Shown in pieces: positions 28,840-37,478 of a stretch of DNA of 64,000 nt. The position numbers were made by a program, and so were the translations under genes. The notes under the pieces were generated by a model. The model was given only the letters and a program-made list of their open reading frames with translations. It did not search any database and was not told the DNA's origin. The stretch is from contig MEFV01000006.1 of NCBI GenBank assembly GCA_001725255.1, positions 92,008 to 156,007 of the forward strand, written 5' to 3'. Each line of letters begins with the position of its first letter. The stretch's first letter is position 1. Source of the DNA: Comamonas sp. SCN 67-35. GTDB lineage: Bacteria; Pseudomonadota; Gammaproteobacteria; Burkholderiales; Burkholderiaceae_C.

Positions 28840-29813
28840 CGGCCACCCTGCCCCAGGGCTGGCTGGCCGCGCGCTGGCAGCGGTGGTGGATGGCGCGCGT
28901 CGCACCCAGCGACCACCTGCGGCTGACCCAGCGCAACGTCTACATCCTGCCCACGGGCTCGGGCTGGATGCTGGCGCTGACACTGCTGGTGCTGCTGGTG
29001 GCGTCGATCAATTTCCAGCTCAACCTCGGCTACCTGCTCACCTTCCTGCTGGCCGGCTGCGCGGGCGCAAGCACCTGGATCAGCCACGCCACGCTGCGCG
29101 GGCTGCAGCTGCGCCTGCTGCCGCCCGAGCCGCAGTTTCTCGGGGGCAGCGTGGTGCTGCCCGTGCAACTGCTCAACGAGCGGCGCACGAGCCGCCATGC
29201 GATCGCGCTGGCGCTGCGCGGCTCGGGGCTCTGGTCCTGGGCCGATGTGCCCGCGCAGGGCAGTGCCTCGCTGCAATTGGCCTTCGAGCCGACGCGCCGC
29301 GGCCTGCAGGATGTGCCGCCGCTGGCCGTGCAGACACACTATCCGATGGGCATCTTCCGCGTCTGGGCGTGGTGGCGGCCCGAGGCACGGGTGCTGGTCT
29401 ATCCCAGGCCGGAACCGGGCGCCCCGCCCCTGCCCGCGGGCGAGGCGCGCGCGGGGGCCGCCGCCAGCACGAACAGCGCCAGCGGCAGCGAATACGACGG
29501 CGTGCGCGCCTACCGGCGCGGCGATGCACAGCGCCTCATCGTCTGGAAGAAGGCGGCGCAGGCCATGGCCAGCGGCAGCGACGCGCTGGTGAGCCGCGAC
29601 GGCCAGGCCGCGCAGCGCAGCGAGCTGTGGCTGAGCCTGCAGGCCACGGGTCTGCAGGCGCCGGAAGCGTGCCTCTCGCGCCTCACGGCCTGGGTGCTGC
29701 ATGCCGACCGCCTGGGGTTGACCTACGGCCTGCGCCTGGGAGCCGTCACCATCCCCCAGGACAGCGGCGCCGCGCAGCGCGAGCGCTGCCTGCGCACCCT
29801 GGCTCTGTACTGA
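28836..29813 (+). CDS. DUF58 domain membrane protein
   Basis: This 325-residue protein has two adjacent hydrophobic segments near residues 38-80, then a cytoplasmic or periplasmic DUF58 domain. The domain contains RRGDAQRLIVWKKAAQA, a variant of the family motif, preceded by SASGSEYDGVRAYR. DUF58 proteins are vWA-like partners of MoxR ATPases. ATG 28836 overlaps the moxR stop. Function is known only through the MoxR association. Confidence 0.88.
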
Positions 29814-29848
29814 ATTTCAATGGGAATCAGTCAAAACACTGACCAATC

Positions 29849-29888
29849 ATGCGTCTGCAGCTACGTGAACAATAGCTGCACCACGCAT
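29849..29888. repeat. 40-bp imperfect hairpin in the leader of the TgpA-like gene
   Basis: Arms ATGCGT-c-TGCAGCTA (29849-29863) and TAGCTGCA-cc-ACGCAT (29873-29888) are exact complements apart from small bulges, with a 9-nt loop. It ends 17 nt before the TTG start of the transglutaminase gene. There is no T-run, so a terminator is unlikely. AATAGCTGC resembles the core of the dispersed repeat in this window. Confidence 0.6.
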
Positions 29889-29905
29889 GACGACGTGAGG
29901 CCCCT

Positions 29906-31963
29906 TTGATCGCGCGCCTCAAGAATCTGCCGCGCGACGCGCGCGACACCCTGTTTCTCGTGCTGGTCATCGGGATCTGCGTCGCGCCCCTCGCGGCGCA
30001 GATCCCGCCCTGGACCTCGGCGGCCACCGCCGTGCTGCTGCTGTGGCGCGCCGCCCTCTCCTGGCTGGGGCGGCCGCTGCCGCGGCGCTGGATCACCTTC
30101 GCCCTGCTGATCCTGGCCACGGCGGCCACGCTCATGAGCTTCGGCACCATCGTCGGGCCGGATGCGGGCGTGACGCTCATCGTGATGCTGCTGGCGCTCA
30201 AGACCCTGGAGCTGCGCGCACGCCGCGACGCCATGGTGGTGTTCTTTCTCGGCTTCTTCACGCTGCTGTCCAACTTCTTCTTCTCGCAGTCGCTCGGCGT
30301 CGCGCTCATGATGCTGCTGGCGCTGCTGGGCCTGCTCACCGCGCTCATCAACGCGCACCAGCCCGTGGGGCACCCGCCACTGCGCGACTCGCTCGCCACG
30401 GCCTTGCGCATGGCCTTGCTCGGGGCTCCGCTCATGCTGGCGCTGTTCCTGTTTTTCCCGCGCTTCGCGCCGCTGTGGGGCATCCCCAGCGAGGACCTGA
30501 CGGGCCGCAGCGGCCTGTCGGGGCAGATGAGCGTGGGCTCGATCGCCAGGCTCGCGCTGGACGACAGCGTGGCACTGCGCGTGCGCTTCGACACGCCGGG
30601 CGGTGAGCCACCGCCGCAGTCGGACCTGTATTTCCGCGGCCCCGTGCTCACGGCCTTCGACGGCCGCCAGTGGCATGCGCTGTCGCAGCCCGAGGCGCGC
30701 GCCATCACCTGGGCCAGCCCCGCACCCGCCCACCTGCAGGTGCAGGGCGATCCCGTGCGCTACGAGATGACGCTGGAGGCCAGCCGCCGCCCATGGCTGC
30801 TCACGCTGGATGTGCCCTCCGAGCCGCCCGAGCTGCCCCAGGGCATACGGTCGCACATGACGCCCGAGCTGCAATGGGTCACGCAGCGCCCCATCATGAG
30901 CGTGCTGCGCTATGAAGCGGCGAGCTACCTGCGCTTTCGCCACGGGCCGCTCGCACGCACGCCCCAGCTGCGCCCCTACGTGCAGCTGCCGCCCGGTTCC
31001 AACCCGCGCACGGCGGCGCTGGCTCGGGAGATGCGCGCCAATCCGCAACTGGCGGCGGGCGGCGCACAGGCCATGGTGGACGATGCGCTCAAACGCCTGC
31101 GCACCGGCGGCTACCGCTACACGCTGGAGCCCGGGGTCTATGACGAGAACACGGCTGACACCTTCTGGTTCGATCGCAAGGAGGGTTTTTGCGAGCACAT
31201 CGCATCCAGCTTCGTGGTGCTGATGCGCGCTCTGGACATCCCGGCACGCATCGTCACCGGCTACCAGGGGGGCGAGATGAACACCATCGACGGCTACTGG
31301 ACCGTGCGCCAGAGCGACGCCCATGCCTGGACCGAGGTCTGGATGGAGGGCCGCGGCTGGGTGCGCGTCGATCCCACAGCGGCCGTCTCGCCCGCGCGCA
31401 TCGGCAGCATCGAGCGGCTGCAGGCGCCGCGCACGGCTCTGGGCGGCGCACTGTCGTCGATGCTCAGTCCGTCGGCGCTGCAGCGCCTGCGCGCCGTCTG
31501 GGAGGCGCTGGACAACCGCTGGACGCAATGGGTGCTCAACTACACGCAGGACCGCCAGTTCGACCTGCTCAAGAGCCTGGGCCTGCAGGCACCCACCCGG
31601 GAGGACCTCGTGCGGGTACTCGGGCTGCTGCTGGCGGCAACCGCCTTGCTGGGCGCCCTCTGGACACTGCGGGAGCGCCACCAGATCGACCCATGGCAGC
31701 GCCTGATGCGCGATACGCGCAGGCACATGGGCCGGCTGCGGCTGAGCGCGCCCGGCCATCTCGGCGCCCGGGCGATGGCACGGCAGGCGAGCGATGCGCT
31801 CGGCCCCCAGGCGCAACCTCTCGTGGACTGGCTCATGCGGCTGGAGCAGGCGCGCTATGGCGCCCAAACGCGCGACACCCTCGCCACGCTCAGGCGCGAC
31901 CTGCGCCGCCTGCCCTGGTCAGAGCTTGAAAACATCCGCCGCCATCCACCGCAGCGCCGGTAG
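29906..31963 (+). CDS. TgpA-like membrane transglutaminase (DUF3488 plus transglutaminase core)
   Basis: This 685-residue protein has an N-terminal block of about six transmembrane helices (roughly residues 15-190), a periplasmic transglutaminase-like domain with the Cys-His-Asp triad and a further helix near 565-590. The triad lies in KEGFCEHIASSFVVLMR, SDAHAWTEVWMEGRGWVRVD and DPTAAVSP. It resembles Pseudomonas TgpA, an inner-membrane protein with periplasmic transglutaminase activity. No in-frame ATG is near. TTG 29906 follows TGAGG at a proper distance and is the likely start. It completes the moxR-DUF58-tgpA cluster, with a 92-bp gap carrying a hairpin. Confidence 0.9.
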   Translation: MIARLKNLPRDARDTLFLVLVIGICVAPLAAQIPPWTSAATAVLLLWRAALSWLGRPLPRRWITFALLILATAATLMSFGTIVGPDAGVTLIVMLLALKTLELRARRDAMVVFFLGFFTLLSNFFFSQSLGVALMMLLALLGLLTALINAHQPVGHPPLRDSLATALRMALLGAPLMLALFLFFPRFAPLWGIPSEDLTGRSGLSGQMSVGSIARLALDDSVALRVRFDTPGGEPPPQSDLYFRGPVLTAFDGRQWHALSQPEARAITWASPAPAHLQVQGDPVRYEMTLEASRRPWLLTLDVPSEPPELPQGIRSHMTPELQWVTQRPIMSVLRYEAASYLRFRHGPLARTPQLRPYVQLPPGSNPRTAALAREMRANPQLAAGGAQAMVDDALKRLRTGGYRYTLEPGVYDENTADTFWFDRKEGFCEHIASSFVVLMRALDIPARIVTGYQGGEMNTIDGYWTVRQSDAHAWTEVWMEGRGWVRVDPTAAVSPARIGSIERLQAPRTALGGALSSMLSPSALQRLRAVWEALDNRWTQWVLNYTQDRQFDLLKSLGLQAPTREDLVRVLGLLLAATALLGALWTLRERHQIDPWQRLMRDTRRHMGRLRLSAPGHLGARAMARQASDALGPQAQPLVDWLMRLEQARYGAQTRDTLATLRRDLRRLPWSELENIRRHPPQRR

Positions 31964-31978
31964 CGGCCCTGGCAGCGC

Positions 31979-32647
31979 TCAATGCGCTTCGTCGGGCAGG
32001 GGCGCCACACTCTGGTGTTCGGCCTGCGGCTGCACCACCGGCAGGACCTGCACCGGCGCCGCCGCAGGCGCCACCACAGGCGCCGGCGTGGGCAGGTACC
32101 TGGCGAACAGGTCGAAGAAGCGCGCGTAGAACTGCGCGTCCGCGATCGTCTCGCTGCCCACCTTGACCAGCGTGTCGTCGGTCGAATTGAGCGGCAGCGA
32201 GAGCGAGCCCAGGCCACCGACCCCCACCGACGCCGAATTGTTCACCTTCTTGATCACATAGCGATCCTGGATGGCGCTGGCAAAGACCGAGGTGCCCATA
32301 TCGCCCTGTCCCTCGGCGGCGCACACCACGCGCATCTGCACCTCGTAGTGCACGTCGGGCGTGGGCTGGTAGTACTTGCGGCCCTTGACCTCATCCTTGG
32401 TCGCCGTCTCGACGATGTAGCCCTGGCTGAGCAGCGCCCGGCGCGCGGCCTCGCAGGTCTGCGCCTGCGGCGCGCGCAGATGGCGCGTGTGCACGTCCGC
32501 GCTGTCGAAATCATTGGGGGTGAAGGCGATGGCACGCTCCGGCCCCGGCAGCGCCTCGGGCATGCGGGCGCAGCCCCCCACGGAAAGTGCGAGCGCCGCG
32601 GTGGCGCACGCCACGGCCGGGAAACGCCGGATCAACACGGTCAGCAT
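31979..32647 (-). CDS. DUF2242-type lipoprotein
   Basis: This 222-residue protein starts with a lipoprotein signal (MLTVLIRRFPAVACA, lipobox VGGC near residue 21). The body contains FDSADVHTRHLRAPQAQTCE, a cysteine-bearing helix ARRALLSQGYIVET, RKYYQPTPDVHYEVQMRVVC and YVIKKVNNSASVGVGGLGSL. I recognise this as the DUF2242 family found mainly in Burkholderiales, though I could not check it. A Pro/Ala-rich tail follows. The function is unknown; it presumably sits at the outer membrane. ATG 32647 gives the best signal peptide; an ATG six codons upstream is also possible. Confidence 0.8.
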   Translation of the reverse strand: MLTVLIRRFPAVACATAALALSVGGCARMPEALPGPERAIAFTPNDFDSADVHTRHLRAPQAQTCEAARRALLSQGYIVETATKDEVKGRKYYQPTPDVHYEVQMRVVCAAEGQGDMGTSVFASAIQDRYVIKKVNNSASVGVGGLGSLSLPLNSTDDTLVKVGSETIADAQFYARFFDLFARYLPTPAPVVAPAAAPVQVLPVVQPQAEHQSVAPLPDEAH

Positions 32648-32702
32648 AGGCGGGCGATTGTGCAACAGCGCGTGACACGCCGACGCCGAAGCACACTCTG
32701 TT

Positions 32703-33746
32703 TCAGCGCGACAAGTCCTGCAATGGCCAGCGCGGCCTCACGTCGAAGGCGTAGTCGCAAGCCGCCTCGGCCACCCCCGCCTGCACGCGCATGGCCGCGG
32801 CCATCGCGATCATGGCGCCGTTGTCGGTGCACAGATGCAATTCGGGGTAATGCACCCGCACGCCGCGCGCGCGGCACGCCTGGTCGAGCGTGTCGCGCAG
32901 CAGCCGGTTGGCTCCCACGCCGCCCGCCACCACCAGGCGCTTGAGCTGCGCTCGATCCAGCGCCTTGAGCGATTTTTTGACCAGCACTTCCACGATGGCA
33001 GCCTGGGTGCTGGCCGCCAGGTCGGCCTTGCGCTCTTCGAGTGCCGCGCCGAGCTTTCTGGCCTGCGTGAGCACGGCGGTCTTGAGCCCGGCAAAGGAAA
33101 AATCCAGATCGCCGCTGTGCAGCAGTGGCCGGGGCAGCTTGAACGCCGCCGCATCCCCATCCTGCGCCAGACGCGCGAGCACTGGCCCGCCCGGGTAGGG
33201 CAGCCCCATGAGCTTGGCCGATTTGTCGAAGGCCTCGCCGGCCGCATCGTCGATCGTCTCTCCAAGCAGCGTGTAGCGGCCCACGCCATCGACACGCATG
33301 AGCTGCGTGTGCCCGCCCGAGACCAGCAGGGCCACGAACGGAAACTCGGGCGGATCCGCGCTCAGGAAGGGAGACAGCAGATGGCCTTCCAGGTGGTGCA
33401 CGCCCAGCACCGGCACACCCAGCGCCGCACCCAGCGCGCACGCCACGCCCGCGCCCACCAGCAGGGCGCCCGCCAGCCCCGGACCACGCGTGAACGCGAC
33501 GAGATCGACCGCGCCCAGCGATGCACCCGCCTGCGCCAGCACGGTCCGCGTCAGCGGCAGCACCCGGCGGATATGGTCCCGGCTGGCAAGTTCGGGTACC
33601 ACGCCGCCATAGGCCTGGTGCAGGGCGATCTGGCTGTGCAGCGCATGCGCGAGCAGCACCGGGGCGCTGCCCTGCGCATCCACACGCACCAGCGCCACGC
33701 CGGTTTCGTCACACGAGGACTCGATACCGAGAATCAGGCGATACAT
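32703..33746 (-). CDS. tsaD: tRNA N6-adenosine threonylcarbamoyltransferase
   Basis: This 347-residue enzyme transfers the threonylcarbamoyl group to A37 of ANN-decoding tRNAs, making t6A. It has the ASKHA-fold start [15 protein letters not shown], the metal-binding [11 protein letters not shown] (HxxxH), [34 protein letters not shown] and [17 protein letters not shown]. The frame extends 19 codons upstream, but [14 protein letters not shown] is the family start (ATG 33746). It is divergent from the oxidase operon. rpsU, often adjacent to tsaD in proteobacteria, is not present here. Confidence 0.96.
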   Translation of the reverse strand: MYRLILGIESSCDETGVALVRVDAQGSAPVLLAHALHSQIALHQAYGGVVPELASRDHIRRVLPLTRTVLAQAGASLGAVDLVAFTRGPGLAGALLVGAGVACALGAALGVPVLGVHHLEGHLLSPFLSADPPEFPFVALLVSGGHTQLMRVDGVGRYTLLGETIDDAAGEAFDKSAKLMGLPYPGGPVLARLAQDGDAAAFKLPRPLLHSGDLDFSFAGLKTAVLTQARKLGAALEERKADLAASTQAAIVEVLVKKSLKALDRAQLKRLVVAGGVGANRLLRDTLDQACRARGVRVHYPELHLCTDNGAMIAMAAAMRVQAGVAEAACDYAFDVRPRWPLQDLSR

Positions 33747-33896
33747 GGTGCCGAGTGTAGGGCGCGGCCCGAGGGGTGAACGTCCGGACACCCATCCATG
33801 CACCGTCCGTCGGTGGAGAAGACCCTGCCATCCTTGGGCCTAATTTGGCGCAAAACGCCGACCGGGCAACCTAGAATCCTCGGGTTTACCCGATAG

Positions 33897-33910
33897 TTGA
33901 TTTTTTTCAA
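33897..33910. promoter_or_regulatory. Putative FNR/ANR box upstream of the cbb3-type oxidase operon
   Basis: TTGATTTTTTTCAA matches the FNR consensus TTGAT-N4-ATCAA at nine of ten defined positions. It is centred about 48 bp before the oxidase start codon. The T-run makes chance resemblance possible, but oxygen control of a cbb3-type oxidase by an FNR-type regulator is well established. Confidence 0.6.
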
Positions 33911-33951
33911 TTCCCACGTCCTCAGAATATGCTTGAGAAAAGGAAACCGTC

Positions 33952-35619
33952 ATGGACAGCGCGGTAGTCAGTCTGTTGTCGGCCTTTGTGCTCTCCCTCA
34001 TAGGGCTGTTCGCCTTCATGTGGTCGATGCGCAAGGGACTGTTCGTTGAAAACCCCAAGGCCGCGGGCACCATCTTCGCCCCTGGCGAAGTCGGCCAGGC
34101 CGACGACCCGTCGCTCACCAGCGCCGGGGTCGCCAAATTCCAGCAAGCGATCAACGAGACCCAGGACAAGGGACGCGAGCTGGAGCAGGCCGAGGATCCC
34201 GAGGAGCTGGAAGATCGCCTCGCGGCGGACCGCTCCACTGCCTTCCCGGCGTTCATGTTCATCGGTTTCGCGGTGATGTGGCTGGTGGTGGGCTCGATGG
34301 CGGGCCTGACCGCCTCGCTCAAGCTGCACTGGCCCGACTGGCTGGTGAGCGAGGCGTGGGAGACCTTCGGGCGCATGCGCACCTACCACCTCACGGCAGT
34401 GCTCTACGGCTGGATCACCAATTGCGAGCTCGGCATCATCGTATGGCTGCTGCCGCGCCTGATGCGCACGCCGCTGCGCGGGCCGCTGTTCGTGATGATG
34501 GGCGGCGCGCTGATCAACGTCGGCATCGCCAGCGCCATCGGCGGCTTCGGCATGGGCTGGACGGCCGGCATGGAATACCTCGAAATTCCGTGGCAGATCG
34601 GCATCTTCCTGGTAGCCGGCTTCATCTGCATCATCATCCCGGTGATCTCCACCGTGGTGCACCGCAAGTCGCATGAAATCTACGTCAGCGCGTGGTATCA
34701 CGTGGGCTCGCTGCTGTGGATCGCGCTGCTCTTCACGGTGGCCAAATTTCCCGGCGCGCACTTCGGCGTGGAGCAGGCGACGATGAACTGGTGGTACGGT
34801 CACAACGTGCTCGGCCTGTGGTTCACGCCGGCGGCGCTGGGCGCGGTCTACTATTTCCTGCCCAAGGTGATCGGGCGGCGCGTGAGCTCCTACAACCTGT
34901 CCATCCTCGGCTTCTGGACGCTCGCGTTCTTCTATGCCCAGGTGGGCGGTCACCATCTCGTGGGCGGGCCCGTGCCGGAATGGCTGATCACGCTCTCCAT
35001 CGTGCAGAGCATGATGATGATCGTGCCGGTGGCCGCGTTCTCGGTGAACATGGCCGGCACGATGTGGGGCCGCATGAAGCTGGCGCGGTACTCGCCTACG
35101 CTGCGCTTCATGATGTTTGGCGGCTTCATGTACATGGCGTCGTCGGTGCAAGGCTCGTTTGAAGCACTGCGCTCGGTCAACCAGGTGGCGCACTTCACGC
35201 ACTTCACCGTGGCGCACGCCCACCTGGGCGCCTACGGCTTCGTCACCATGGTGCTGTTCGGCGCCATCTACTTCATGCTGCCGCGCATCCTGCGCTGGGA
35301 ATGGCCCTTCCCCAAGCTCATTTCCTGGCACTTCTGGCTGGCTGCGATCGGCATCCTGATCTACTTCGGCCCGCTCACCTACGGCGGCTGGCTGCAGGGC
35401 TTGGCCATGCTGGATGAAAGCAAGCCGTTCATCGAATCCGTGAAGCTCACGATTCCCTACCTCGAGTGGCGCAGCGTCGGCGGCTCGCTGATGCTCGCCA
35501 GCCACCTGATCTTCGCCTTCCACGTGCTGGCGATGGCACTGCGTTTCGGCCCCAACCGCACGGGCGCGGCCCTGTTCAGCCACGAATCGGGCAAGATGGA
35601 GATGGCTCATGGAAAATGA
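33952..35619 (+). CDS. ccoN: cbb3-type cytochrome c oxidase subunit I with CcoS-like N-terminus
   Basis: This 555-residue haem-copper oxidase core reduces O2 at the inner membrane. The C-type active site is present: CuB ligand His in NWWYGHNVLGLW, cross-link tyrosine 44 residues later in FFYAQVGGHHLVGGPVPEWL, and the two further CuB histidines (HH). Haem ligands lie in FGRMRTYHLTAVLYGW and FTVAHAHLGAYGF. Residues 1-50 are an extra membrane segment followed by LFAFMWSMRKGLF and an acidic stretch, which resembles the small assembly protein CcoS. A Glu-rich linker (about 65-95) joins it to the core. It starts 42 bp after the FNR-like box and overlaps ccoO by 11 bp. Confidence 0.93.
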   Translation: MDSAVVSLLSAFVLSLIGLFAFMWSMRKGLFVENPKAAGTIFAPGEVGQADDPSLTSAGVAKFQQAINETQDKGRELEQAEDPEELEDRLAADRSTAFPAFMFIGFAVMWLVVGSMAGLTASLKLHWPDWLVSEAWETFGRMRTYHLTAVLYGWITNCELGIIVWLLPRLMRTPLRGPLFVMMGGALINVGIASAIGGFGMGWTAGMEYLEIPWQIGIFLVAGFICIIIPVISTVVHRKSHEIYVSAWYHVGSLLWIALLFTVAKFPGAHFGVEQATMNWWYGHNVLGLWFTPAALGAVYYFLPKVIGRRVSSYNLSILGFWTLAFFYAQVGGHHLVGGPVPEWLITLSIVQSMMMIVPVAAFSVNMAGTMWGRMKLARYSPTLRFMMFGGFMYMASSVQGSFEALRSVNQVAHFTHFTVAHAHLGAYGFVTMVLFGAIYFMLPRILRWEWPFPKLISWHFWLAAIGILIYFGPLTYGGWLQGLAMLDESKPFIESVKLTIPYLEWRSVGGSLMLASHLIFAFHVLAMALRFGPNRTGAALFSHESGKMEMAHGK

Positions 35620-36196
35620 AGTCAAGCTGATCACCGGCACCCTGGTGACCTTCAGCATCGCCGTGGCGGCGCTGGTGCTCATTCCCTACTTCCAGGTGCG
35701 CGACATCCCCGCACCCGACGGGCTCAAACCCTACACCAGCGCCGAGTTGCGCGGGCGTGAGGTCTACATCGCCAACGGCTGCGTCTACTGCCACTCGCAG
35801 CAGCCGCGCGACGCCAGCTTCGGCCCGGACGCCAAGCGCGGCTGGGGCCGTGTCTCGGTGCCAGCCGACTACATCTACGACCGCCCGCACCTGCTGGGCA
35901 GCATGCGCACGGGTCCCGATCTGTTCAACATCGGCGTGCGCCAGCCCAGCGCCGACTGGCAGCTTGGGCACCTGTACCAGCCGCGGGCGTACGTGAAGGA
36001 ATCGATCATGCCGTCCTACCCCTTCCTCTTCGACGTCAAGGACAAGGCGGACAAGGACGAGACCGTGCTGAACCTGCCGCCGGGCGCGGCGCCCGAGGGC
36101 AAGGTCGTCGTGGCCAAGCCCGAGGCGCTGGACCTGGTGAAATACCTGCAGTCGCTCAAGCACGTCTATCCGATCGTTCCGGCCGATCCGAAATGA
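35609..36196 (+). CDS. ccoO: cbb3-type oxidase monohaem cytochrome c subunit
   Basis: This 195-residue protein has one N-terminal transmembrane helix and one periplasmic haem c site, NGCVYCHSQQPRDASFGPDA (about residues 55-74). Downstream motifs typical of CcoO follow: MRTGPDLFNIGVRQPSADWQ, HLYQPRAYVKESIMPSYPFL. It passes electrons to CcoN. The ATG lies inside the 3' end of ccoN (11-bp overlap), so the two are tightly coupled. It is slightly shorter than typical CcoO (about 200-240). Confidence 0.93.
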   Translation: MENEVKLITGTLVTFSIAVAALVLIPYFQVRDIPAPDGLKPYTSAELRGREVYIANGCVYCHSQQPRDASFGPDAKRGWGRVSVPADYIYDRPHLLGSMRTGPDLFNIGVRQPSADWQLGHLYQPRAYVKESIMPSYPFLFDVKDKADKDETVLNLPPGAAPEGKVVVAKPEALDLVKYLQSLKHVYPIVPADPK

Positions 36197-36229
36197 CCGC
36201 CGTGCCCACCGAATCCATGAGGTACCCAC

Positions 36230-36826
36230 ATGCCTGACAACAACCAACGCTCGGGCGCGCAGCGGCGCGAGAGCACCGACCCGGAAGAACGCATCCGGCC
36301 CATGCCGCTGCTGCCCGCGCTGATCGCCCTGGGCATGGTGCTTTTCGGCATCATCTACATCGCGGTCTCCGGCCCCTACAGCCAGCCATGGATGGGCGAC
36401 GAGCGCACGCTCGCCGACCTCCAGGCCAAGCCCGCCAGCGCGGCCGCGGGCGCGCCGGTCGATGGTGCAGCCATCTTCGCGGCCAACTGCGCCGCCTGCC
36501 ACCAACCCTCGGGCGAAGGCCTGCCGGGCGTGTTCCCGCCACTCGATGGCTCGGAGTGGGTGCATGGCAACCCGAAGATCCTGGCCAACATCGTGCTGCA
36601 CGGCATCGATGGCGAGATCACGGTCAAGGGCAACACCTACAAGGGCCAGATGCCGGCCTTCGGCCAACTGAGCGATGGCGAGCTCGCCGGCGTGCTGAGC
36701 TACATCCGCAGCGCCTGGAGCAACAAGAACGAGCCCGTCGCGGCCGACCTGCTGGCGCAGGAGCGCAAGAGCGGGCGCACCACGCCGTTTGAGAGCGGCG
36801 ACGCGCTCAAGGCGCTGGAAAAGTAA
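36230..36826 (+). CDS. Short CcoP-like cytochrome c with a single haem motif
   Basis: This 198-residue protein has one transmembrane helix (about residues 26-48) and one cytochrome c domain with NCAACHQPSGEGLPGVFPPL and later KGQMPAFGQLSDGELAGVLS (axial Met). Standard CcoP is about 300 residues with two CxxCH motifs; only one is present here, so this is a monohaem variant. It follows ccoO by 33 bp and should form the entry point for electrons from soluble cytochrome c. An SCO chaperone gene follows 28 bp later. Confidence 0.9.
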   Translation: MPDNNQRSGAQRRESTDPEERIRPMPLLPALIALGMVLFGIIYIAVSGPYSQPWMGDERTLADLQAKPASAAAGAPVDGAAIFAANCAACHQPSGEGLPGVFPPLDGSEWVHGNPKILANIVLHGIDGEITVKGNTYKGQMPAFGQLSDGELAGVLSYIRSAWSNKNEPVAADLLAQERKSGRTTPFESGDALKALEK

Positions 36827-36854
36827 TGCCACGCCACGCCGCCCGGCCCCGCTG

Positions 36855-37478
36855 ATGCTGCGCACCGCCCTGCTCGGCCTGCTGGTCATCCTGGGCGGCT
36901 ACGCGGCGGCGGCGTGGCTCACGCACGACTTCCGGGTCTGGACGCAGGAGGGCTCGCGCCGTCTGGAAGTCGCCCTCAACCCGGTGCCGCTGCCGGATGT
37001 GCGCCTGCAGGGTGCGGCGGCGCCCACCCTGCCCGAGGCCGCCGCGGGCCAGGTCACCATCGCGGACTTTTTCTACACCCGCTGCCAGACGGTCTGCCTG
37101 TCGCTGGGCAGCACCTTCCAGCAGCTGCAGGCCGAACTGCAGGCGCAGCCCACGGCGCCGGGCGCCAGGCCCGTGCGGCTGCTTTCGCTCTCGTTCGACG
37201 GCGCGCACGACGACCCGCGGGTGCTGCAGGCCTACGCCCGCAAGATGGGGGCCGAACCGCAGATCTGGCAATTCGCCAGCGTCGCCGATGCCGGCGAGCA
37301 GCGGTCGCTGCTTGAGCGCCTGGGCGTGGTGGTCATTCCCGACGAGCTCGGGGACTTCGAGCACAACGCCGCGCTGCTGGTCTTCGACGCCCAGGGCCGC
37401 ATGGTGCGGGTCTTCGACATCGCCGAACAGCAGCTCGCGCTGAACTACGCACGCCACCTCGCCTCCAAGCGTTCATGA
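36855..37478 (+). CDS. SCO1/SenC-family copper chaperone
   Basis: This 207-residue thioredoxin-fold protein is anchored by one N-terminal helix (LLGLLVILGGYAAAAWL). It carries the copper-binding CxxxC in FFYTRCQTVCLSLG and the third ligand histidine in DFEHNAALLVFDAQ. SCO proteins deliver copper to oxidase subunits. Here the neighbouring oxidase has only CuB, so it may serve CuB assembly of the cbb3-type enzyme. The frame is open 22 codons upstream; MLRTALLGLLV is the likely start. Its stop overlaps the next gene by ATGA. Confidence 0.9.
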   Translation: MLRTALLGLLVILGGYAAAAWLTHDFRVWTQEGSRRLEVALNPVPLPDVRLQGAAAPTLPEAAAGQVTIADFFYTRCQTVCLSLGSTFQQLQAELQAQPTAPGARPVRLLSLSFDGAHDDPRVLQAYARKMGAEPQIWQFASVADAGEQRSLLERLGVVVIPDELGDFEHNAALLVFDAQGRMVRVFDIAEQQLALNYARHLASKRS

